Positions 58,934-64,000 of a DNA stretch of 64,000 nt are shown one piece after another. Made by a program: the position numbers and the translations under genes. The notes below the pieces were generated by a model. The model was not told the DNA's origin. It did no database searches and saw nothing but the letters and a program-made list of their open reading frames with translations. Source of the stretch: Dactylosporangium roseum (GTDB lineage Bacteria; Actinomycetota; Actinomycetes; Mycobacteriales; Micromonosporaceae); the NCBI RefSeq assembly GCF_025264685.1, contig NZ_CP073721.1, positions 6,093,501 through 6,157,500 of the forward strand, given 5' to 3'. Positions within the stretch are counted from its first letter, which is position 1; each line of letters starts with the position of its first letter.

Positions 58934-59365
58934 ATGAGCGCTATCCGACCGTCGACCGTCGAGGTCGAAACATCCCTACGACTCGTCGCGCCCGACGCGA
59001 CCGCGCTGCCGGTGCGAGCCAGCCTGCGCTACGACCCGAACGACCCGTACGCGGTGCACGTGCTCTTCCACGCCGAGTCCGCGGGCGGCGAGCCGGTGAG
59101 CTGGTCGTTCGCACGTGAGTTGCTGTTCACCGGGCTGGACGAGCCGGCGGGCATCGGCGACGTGCGGGTCTGGCCGTGGAACGGGCCGCGCGGCGACTTC
59201 GTCGCCCTCGCGCTGTCGTCGCCCGACGGCAACGCACTGTTCGAGGTGCCGCGCAGTGTCCTGGTCAGGTTCCTGCGGCGCACGTACAGTGTCGTGCCCC
59301 GCGGCCACGAGACCGACCACCTGGACGTCGACATGGCCGTGAACCGGCTCCTCGCCGGTCGCTGA
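58934..59365 (+). CDS. SsgA-family sporulation/cell division regulator
   Basis: 143 residues. VETSLRLVAPDATALPVRASLRYDPNDPYAVHVLFHAES, WSFARELLFTGLDEPAGIGDVRVWPW and FVALALSSPDGNALFEVPRSVLVRFLRRTY match SsgB-like proteins across their length. In Streptomyces SsgB positions FtsZ at sporulation septa. The 270-bp upstream gap is AT-rich (ACTACAGAGTGAGATCGTAG) and likely carries a developmental promoter. Confidence 0.9.
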   Translation: MSAIRPSTVEVETSLRLVAPDATALPVRASLRYDPNDPYAVHVLFHAESAGGEPVSWSFARELLFTGLDEPAGIGDVRVWPWNGPRGDFVALALSSPDGNALFEVPRSVLVRFLRRTYSVVPRGHETDHLDVDMAVNRLLAGR

Positions 59366-59933
59366 CCCGGCGCCCTCCTCGGCGTCCGATCAGCCGCCGG
59401 CGGCAGCGCGGTGGCCGGCGGTCACGCCAGGACCCACCGCGCCGGCCATGGCCACCAGCCCGGGCAGGCGCACCCCGCCGGCGCGGCACCTCGGCCCGGA
59501 TCGCCTGCCGGGCGAGCAGTACCAGCAGTACAGGCACCACACAGCACCGGGCGCCACGCCGATCTTCGCCGCAGCCAAGCAGCCCGCCGGCGCGAGGATC
59601 AGGACGTGGCGCCCGACGTGTCCGCCCGTCCGGACGGTCGCCGCGGGCCGAAGCCTGGCCACCACGGCCAATCCTGGATCAAGAAGAAACTCCTGTGATT
59701 TCTCCCATCCCCGGTTCACGGGACGGCCGGTGGTGGGCGCGCTACTGTTGCTCAAGTCGGTGTGCTGTGTGTCCCCGGGCCTCACCACACTGCCTTCACG
59801 GAATACCGTTCGGCTGGAGCCGTGTCGCGCCTATCGCCGCGAGGCGACCTGGCACACCGACCCAAACTTCCTTCACCGCGGCACCGCGTGGACGGGCGAG
59901 CCAACCTCCCGAGTGGCACGACTCAACGGAAAG
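59366..59933. other. Intergenic region, no gene recognised
   Basis: 568 bp between the SsgA-family gene and the CAP protein. Open frames on both strands are Arg/Gly/Ala-rich shadows without start signals. The last 250 bp are less GC-rich (GATTTCTCCCATCCCCGG, GCTACTGTTGCTCAAGTC) but show no gene. Confidence 0.5.
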
Positions 59934-60665
59934 TCATCGAGGAGTGCCGAAGTCCTGCGTCCAGATCGCGGTCCTGCCCTGGTACGCCAGGCCGACACCG
60001 AGCTCCTCGAGGTCGCAGTTGAGGATGTTGGCCCGGTGCCCGGCGCTGTTCATCCACGCCTTCATGACCTCTTCGGGCGTGTGCTGGCCCTTGGCGATGT
60101 TCTCCGCGGCGCCCGACCAGCGGTAGCCCTCGTCACTGATCCGGGTGGCGAAGTCGACGCCCTCGGGAGTGTCGTGGGAGAAGTAGTCGCGGGCGGCCAT
60201 GTCGGCGGAGTGCTTGCGGGCCGCGGTGGCGAGCCTGGTGTTGGCGGCGAGCGGCCGGCAGCCCGCCTTCGCGCGCTCGTTGTTCGCGATCGCGAGGACC
60301 TGCGCCTCGGAGCTCGCGTTGGCCGGGATCGCGGCGGTCGTCTTCGGCTTCGCCGGCGGCGTGGTCTTCGCCGGCGCCGAAGACACCGTCCGGCCGGGTG
60401 CCGAGGAGGCGGTCGCGGCCTCGGTCGGCGTGGGCGCGGCACCCATGGCGCCCGGGTCGGCGGACGCGGCGCCCGACGGGTCGCCGGCGGACTCCGACGA
60501 GGCGGCACCCGCGAGGGTGGAGGTGTCCGAGGACGAGGACGACGAGGTCGAGGACCGGCCCAGCAGCAGCGGGCCGCCGAACGCGACGGCACCGACGACG
60601 AGCAGAGCGACCACGCCGACCCCGACGACGAGCATCAGGCGCGAGCCGCGCCGGTGCTGCGGCAC
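59934..60665 (-). CDS. CAP/SCP-domain secreted or anchored protein
   Basis: 243 residues from GTG 60665, with GAAGGAGA 5 bp upstream. Basic N-terminus, membrane helix LMLVVGVGVVALLVVGAVAFGGPLLLG (about 10-36), Ser/Ala/Thr/Pro-rich stalk (about 37-115) and a CAP domain: LAIANNERAKAGCRPLAANTRLATAARKHSADMAARDYFSHDTPEG, AAENIAKGQHTPEEVMKAWMNSAGHRANIL. Two His and Glu form the CAP cavity. Exported, likely cell-wall associated. Confidence 0.88.
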   Translation of the reverse strand: MPQHRRGSRLMLVVGVGVVALLVVGAVAFGGPLLLGRSSTSSSSSSDTSTLAGAASSESAGDPSGAASADPGAMGAAPTPTEAATASSAPGRTVSSAPAKTTPPAKPKTTAAIPANASSEAQVLAIANNERAKAGCRPLAANTRLATAARKHSADMAARDYFSHDTPEGVDFATRISDEGYRWSGAAENIAKGQHTPEEVMKAWMNSAGHRANILNCDLEELGVGLAYQGRTAIWTQDFGTPR

Positions 60666-60847
60666 GTGCTCTCCTTCGGCGGGAGCGTACGGCTCGCAGG
60701 GGTGGTACGAGTCCGGACGGCCGTCGCCGAACGCTGACACCAGGAGCCTCCAAGAGCACAGACGGGACCAACTCTTGGGAAGCCTAGGCAGCCGTACCGT
60801 GTCCGAGTCGTACATCGATGCCGATTTAACACCGGTCTAAGGCAAAT

Positions 60848-61459
60848 TTATGTCGTCGACGCGTCGGGTAACAGCGCACTCACGACCCGCCGCAGCACCG
60901 CCGTGGCGGACGGCACGTCGAGGCGCAGATCGTCACGCCACATCGACCAGCCGGTGAACGTCACCGCCACCGTCAACGCGTCGAGCACCTCGGACCGTGC
61001 GTCACCGGCGGCGTCGAGCTCGGCCGCGAACAGGGTCTCGACCTCCTCGCGGGCGGTGTTGACGTACCACTCGCGGTCGCGCCGCAACTGCGCCGAGAAC
61101 GGCTCGCGGATCCGCGCGGCACGCGCGGCCGGCGCGATCAGCTCCAGCAGGCGGGCACGCTGTTCGCAGTACAACTCGATCCGCCGCGGCAGCGGGAGCT
61201 CCGGCGGCACCGGGCGGAACTCCGCGGCCTGACGCTCCATCAGGCGCTCGCCGGCGGCGGCGAACAGCCGTTCCATGTCCTTGAAGTTGGTCCACAGTGC
61301 ACGCAGGGACACCCCCGCCCGCTCGGCGATCCGCTCGGCGGTCGGCTTGAGCTCGCCCTCTTCCAGCAGCGCGAGGTACGCGTCGGTGATCGCGCGCCGG
61401 GTGCGCTCGGCACGCAGGGTCCGCCCGTCGACTCGCTGCCGCGGCCCCGGTTCGCTCAT
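60848..61459 (-). CDS. TetR-family regulator
   Basis: 203 residues. TRRAITDAYLALLEEGELKPTAERIAERAGVSLRALWTNFKDMERLF is a TetR HTH (W-T-N-F in place of Y-x-H-F). The helical C-terminal domain is undefined (FTGWSMWRDDLRLDVPSATAVLRRVV). Divergent, 81 bp, from the pentapeptide-repeat gene; target unclear. Confidence 0.85.
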   Translation of the reverse strand: MSEPGPRQRVDGRTLRAERTRRAITDAYLALLEEGELKPTAERIAERAGVSLRALWTNFKDMERLFAAAGERLMERQAAEFRPVPPELPLPRRIELYCEQRARLLELIAPAARAARIREPFSAQLRRDREWYVNTAREEVETLFAAELDAAGDARSEVLDALTVAVTFTGWSMWRDDLRLDVPSATAVLRRVVSALLPDASTT

Positions 61460-61540
61460 GAGCGGTCCGGAGCGCGGCGGAGGGGCCGGTCACATGGGCT
61501 CAGCCTGGAGGTCAGGCGGCCGGAGCGAGGCGGAGGGCGC

Positions 61541-62263
61541 ATGGCCATCCAGCCTACGTGCGGCCGCGGCACGGAACCCTTTACGGTGAGGTACGTGGTA
61601 TTGCGCACCGTGCACGACATCGACATCGAGCTACCCACGCTCCACCCGGGAGAGCTCGAGCCGGTCACCGCGCCGTGGGGTGGCAACCTCAACGACGCAC
61701 ATGTGCAGACCGGCCGCGCCATTCGGACCACGCTCATCGACGCCCGGCTCCGCCGCGCCCACCTGGAGAACCTGGACCTCAACGGGGTGGTCTGGGAGGA
61801 CGTCACGGTGAGCGGCTGCCGGTTCGACAAGGTCGACTTCACCGCCGCGCGGCTCACCGGGCTCTCGCTGGAGCGGGTCCACTTCGTCAACTGCAAGCTC
61901 ACGTGGGCACACCTGGCGGAGTCGAAGCTGAGCAACGTGCTGTTCGAGGGCTGCCGCCTCGACGCCGCCACGTTCGACGACGTGACGACGGCCGGTCCGA
62001 CCGGATTCGTCGGCTGCGTGCTGGTCAACACGGTCCTGCGCGACTGCGTGCTCGACCGGGCCGCCATGCAGGGCTGCCGGCTGCGGCAGATGTCGTTCGA
62101 GAGCTGCGACCTGCGCGGCGCCGACCTGCGCGGCAACCAACTGTCGGAGGTGAGCGGGATGAGTAGCCTACGGGGGGTGACGATCGAGCCGGCCCAACTC
62201 CCCGGCCTCACCGACGCGGTGATGCGGGACCTCGGCGTGATCGTGCGCGGCCCGAAGGGCTGA
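61541..62263 (+). CDS. Pentapeptide-repeat protein
   Basis: 240 residues, with GGCGGAGGGC before the ATG. From about residue 68 the sequence follows A(D/N)LxX repeats: ARLRRAHLENLDLNGVVWEDV, CRFDKVDFTAARLTGLSLERVHF, CKLTWAHLAESKLSNVLFEG, CDLRGADLRGNQL. It folds as a right-handed quadrilateral beta-helix. Related proteins include gyrase-protecting Qnr/MfpA types, but nothing here specifies that. Its 3' end overlaps the opposite STAS gene by 56 bp. Confidence 0.87.
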   Translation: MAIQPTCGRGTEPFTVRYVVLRTVHDIDIELPTLHPGELEPVTAPWGGNLNDAHVQTGRAIRTTLIDARLRRAHLENLDLNGVVWEDVTVSGCRFDKVDFTAARLTGLSLERVHFVNCKLTWAHLAESKLSNVLFEGCRLDAATFDDVTTAGPTGFVGCVLVNTVLRDCVLDRAAMQGCRLRQMSFESCDLRGADLRGNQLSEVSGMSSLRGVTIEPAQLPGLTDAVMRDLGVIVRGPKG

Positions 62264-62660
62264 CCCGCCGGCGGAGGCGCGGGAGGCGCGGCGCGGGCCG
62301 CTCGTCGACGCAGTTGGCGGCCCCGGCGGGCAGGGCGTCGAGCAGGTCACGCGGGTCGGCGGCGAAGGCACCGGCGACGCTGGCGAACACGGCGATCCCG
62401 CTCATCCCGGCCGCGACGCCGAGCCACGAGCGGATCGCCGGCGACGGGGCGGCGAGGCGGACCTCGCCACCCCGGTCACGGGCCATGTCGGCGACGCTCA
62501 CGAGCAGGGCGGCCCCCACCGTGTCGCAGACCGTCACCTGCGAGACGTCGAGCACCAGCCGGGGCTCGTGCGCGGCGAGACACCCGGCCAGCACCGGCTC
62601 CACCGTCGCGACGGTCCCGTCCACCAGCAGCCCGTGCAGGGCCAGCACGACAGCACTCAT
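62208..62660 (-). CDS. STAS-domain protein (anti-anti-sigma type)
   Basis: 150 residues from ATG 62660. STAS fold VLALHGLLVDGTVATVEPVLAGCLAAHEPRLVLDVSQVTVCDTVGAALLVSVADMARDRGGEVRLAAPSP, with D-T-V-G at the usual D-S-x-G site, so Thr may be the phospho-acceptor. The C-terminal 40 residues are Arg/Pro-rich. It is antisense-overlapping with the pentapeptide gene for 56 bp; the true end may matter for both messages. Confidence 0.75.
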   Translation of the reverse strand: MSAVVLALHGLLVDGTVATVEPVLAGCLAAHEPRLVLDVSQVTVCDTVGAALLVSVADMARDRGGEVRLAAPSPAIRSWLGVAAGMSGIAVFASVAGAFAADPRDLLDALPAGAANCVDERPAPRLPRLRRRVSPSGRARSRRGPASPRR

Positions 62661-62754
62661 CGTCTCCGACGGTACTGGCACCGGCCGCCGGGCGTCAGCG
62701 GACACACGGTGGACCCCGCACGGGTCACTCGTGCACCGGCGACGGCTCGAAGGG

Positions 62755-63261
62755 TCAGGCACGCATGGCGTCGAGGGCCTTCTTCAGCGCCTTCGGCTCG
62801 GTCGGCCTCGTCGGTGCGGACGGGCGCAGCTCCAGCATCCTGGCGCCGAGTTCCTGGAGCTCGTTGCGGCCGAGGGCCTCGCGGACCTTCGGGAACCACT
62901 CCTGCTCCTCCTCCTCGACGTGGTGGGTCACGTTCTCGATGAGGACCGTGACCTTGGCGTCGAAGTGCTCGTCCTCGGGGTCCATCGTGGCGAGTTCCAT
63001 GCAGAGCACGTCGGCCACGTGGTGCTCCTCGTAGGACTCGAGGATGTCGTCCTCCAGGTCGGGCACGAGCCGCCGGACCTCCGGGTACATGACCTCGTTC
63101 TCCAGGTACGTGTGCACCGTCAGGCCTTCGAGGATCCGCTCGACGATCTTCGCCTTCCGGGCCGCCGGGCCGTCCTCGTTCGCCTGGAACTCCTTGAACA
63201 ATCGCTTCATGTTCTTGTGGTCCTCTTTGAGGAGCACGATCGCGTCAGTCGACATGACCAT
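62755..63261 (-). CDS. Hemerythrin-like HHE domain protein
   Basis: 168 residues from ATG 63261, with GGGGGG upstream. AIVLLKEDHKNMKRLFKEFQ, VERILEGLTVHTYLENEVMYPEV, SYEEHHVADVLCMELATM and ENVTHHVEEEEQEWFP supply His/Glu ligands for a di-iron site. Actinobacterial relatives include Rv2633c-like proteins. Likely oxygen, NO or iron handling in the cytoplasm. Confidence 0.88.
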   Translation of the reverse strand: MVMSTDAIVLLKEDHKNMKRLFKEFQANEDGPAARKAKIVERILEGLTVHTYLENEVMYPEVRRLVPDLEDDILESYEEHHVADVLCMELATMDPEDEHFDAKVTVLIENVTHHVEEEEQEWFPKVREALGRNELQELGARMLELRPSAPTRPTEPKALKKALDAMRA

Positions 63262-63276
63262 CGGGTTACCCCCCGG

Positions 63277-63564
63277 TCAGCGCCTCACACTCACGACCAC
63301 CCCGGATCCGTGGTCGAGCTCGACCGTCACCAGATCGGGGTGCTCGACAAGGGCCCGGCGGACCCCCCGTTGCGCGACCTTGAAGTCCTCCGGCCAGCCG
63401 CCGATCTCGGTCATGTCGTCGACCGCCGCCAGGAACTCCAGCGCGCCACCGACCCGCAGCTCCACAAAGGACGACCAGTCCTCCCGGGCGGCGACGGCCG
63501 CGGTCGCCGGGTCGGTCTGGCCTCGGCCCGGGCGTAGGCGGCATCGACGAGGTTCACGGCGCAT
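63277..63564 (-). CDS. Hypothetical protein, possible N-terminal frameshift
   Basis: 95 residues from ATG 63564. The C-terminal ~65 residues (WSSFVELRVGGALEFLAAVDDM, GWPEDFKVAQRGVRRALVEHPDLVTVELDHG) look like a compact real domain. The first 20 (MRREPRRCRLRPGRGQ) are Arg-rich and unnatural, whereas a neighbouring frame of the same DNA reads VNLVDAAYARAEA, suggesting a one-base indel near 63520. Family not recognised. Confidence 0.5.
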   Translation of the reverse strand: MRREPRRCRLRPGRGQTDPATAAVAAREDWSSFVELRVGGALEFLAAVDDMTEIGGWPEDFKVAQRGVRRALVEHPDLVTVELDHGSGVVVSVRR

Positions 63565-63609
63565 ACCCTAGCGATGATTCCGTCACGGCGCGTGCAAAGC
63601 TTGTCCCCC

Positions 63610-64000
63610 GTGAAGTCACTGCGGATCCTCACGATCACCGCCGCGCTGCTCGCCCTCGGCGCCTGCGGTGAGTCCGGCACTCCCCCGCCGTCGGCCGACA
63701 AGGACGCGACGGAGCAGAGCGCCACGAACACGTACGAGGTCAAGGAAGACGTCAGCGTCGTCGAGGTGAACAGTCTGGGCGGCACCATCAAGGTGAGCGT
63801 CGGCCACGGTCCGACGATCAAGGTGACGGAGACCCAGCAGTACCGCAGCGACAAGCCGGGCCGCAAGCAGACCGTGGAGGGCGGGGAACTGGTGCTCGCC
63901 TCGGGCGGCTGCCCGAAGAACGACTGCTCGATCACCTACGAGCTGCAGATCCCGTCGACGCTCTCGCTGCGGCTCGACAGCTCGGGCGGCGCGGTCACGC
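63610..64000 (+). CDS. Lipoprotein with DUF4097-like repeat fold, partial
   Basis: Begins at GTG 63610 and runs off the window (130 residues visible). Signal peptide SLRILTITAALLALGAC with lipobox LGAC (Cys19), a polar linker (GESGTPPPSADKDATEQS), then beta-rich sequence VVEVNSLGGTIKVSVGHGPTIKVTETQQY and LQIPSTLSLRLDSSGGAV typical of DUF4097/adhesin-like solenoids. Anchored outside the membrane; role unknown. Confidence 0.78.
   Translation, partial: MKSLRILTITAALLALGACGESGTPPPSADKDATEQSATNTYEVKEDVSVVEVNSLGGTIKVSVGHGPTIKVTETQQYRSDKPGRKQTVEGGELVLASGGCPKNDCSITYELQIPSTLSLRLDSSGGAVT

Noticed and set aside
59390-59788. Minus-strand 132-codon ORF with a Cys-rich middle
   Set aside because: No start signal or recognisable motif; composition unlike neighbouring genes. 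Left as intergenic.
1-64000. CRISPR arrays, rRNA genes, plasmid or phage modules
   Set aside because: No regularly spaced repeats, rRNA core sequences, integrase, terminase, capsid or replication initiator genes were seen. Tandem repeats at 2581 and 7031 are too short and lack spacers.

Overview
The window is very GC-rich DNA, densely coded on both strands, with many GTG starts and ATGA start/stop overlaps. An Lsr2 nucleoid protein, an SsgA-family sporulation/division regulator, DUF6158 and TIGR02611 proteins, MEDS-domain anti-sigma proteins and a possible mycothiol-linked DsbA-like protein point to a sporulating, filamentous actinomycete, most likely of the Micromonosporaceae. No rRNA, CRISPR array, phage module or plasmid functions are visible.

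Layout. 1-15.5 kb is ordinary chromosome: the end of a TAXI-TRAP binding protein with a convergent two-component system, a TetR-controlled aldehyde/alcohol dehydrogenase pair, a run of four paralogous actinobacterial proteins of unknown function, an orphan KdpE-like regulator, a DUF89 protein, a TRM11-like methyltransferase and two MEDS-domain signalling proteins. tRNA-Val(CAC) at 15.58 kb marks the edge of an accessory region. Next to it lie a 460-bp internally deleted IS5-type element with both ends and a target duplication, a PadR/membrane protein pair, and about 1.3 kb of gene debris holding a 277-bp MITE-like element.

The centre of interest is 18.8-33.9 kb, a biosynthetic gene cluster. 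A HTH regulator is read divergently from an operon (20298-29865) encoding an alpha/beta hydrolase, a DJ-1/PfpI protein, a TrpF-like protein that lacks the catalytic cysteine, a Fur1-type (eukaryote-like) uracil phosphoribosyltransferase, a WrbA-like flavodoxin, an indigoidine-synthetase-type NRPS (A-Ox-T-TE) whose reading frame continues into a 4-oxalocrotonate tautomerase, a PsuG/IndA C-glycosidase and a dedicated PRPP synthetase. MFS and EamA exporters, a DsbA-like oxidoreductase and a LysR regulator follow. Glutamine-activating synthetase chemistry beside a C-C glycoside enzyme and ribose-phosphate supply suggests a C-nucleoside-like product (compare showdomycin and minimycin), but this gene combination is not one I recognise. 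Broken DUF418 and DoxX-like genes at 35.0-35.7 kb mark the right-hand edge.

36-64 kb is again chromosomal but rich in signalling: a GPP34 protein, APC permease, GNAT, an MMPL exporter, and an unusual operon of CheB, STAS-HATPase, CheR-PAS and a STAS-sigma factor fusion. This is followed by a TPR-CHAT caspase-like protease divergent from a subtilisin without a signal peptide, an Hsp20 gene with a HAIR (HspR) operator, lsr2, an SsgA-family gene, a CAP-domain protein, a pentapeptide-repeat protein, two hemerythrin-like proteins, a further STAS protein, and the start of a lipoprotein gene that runs off the end.
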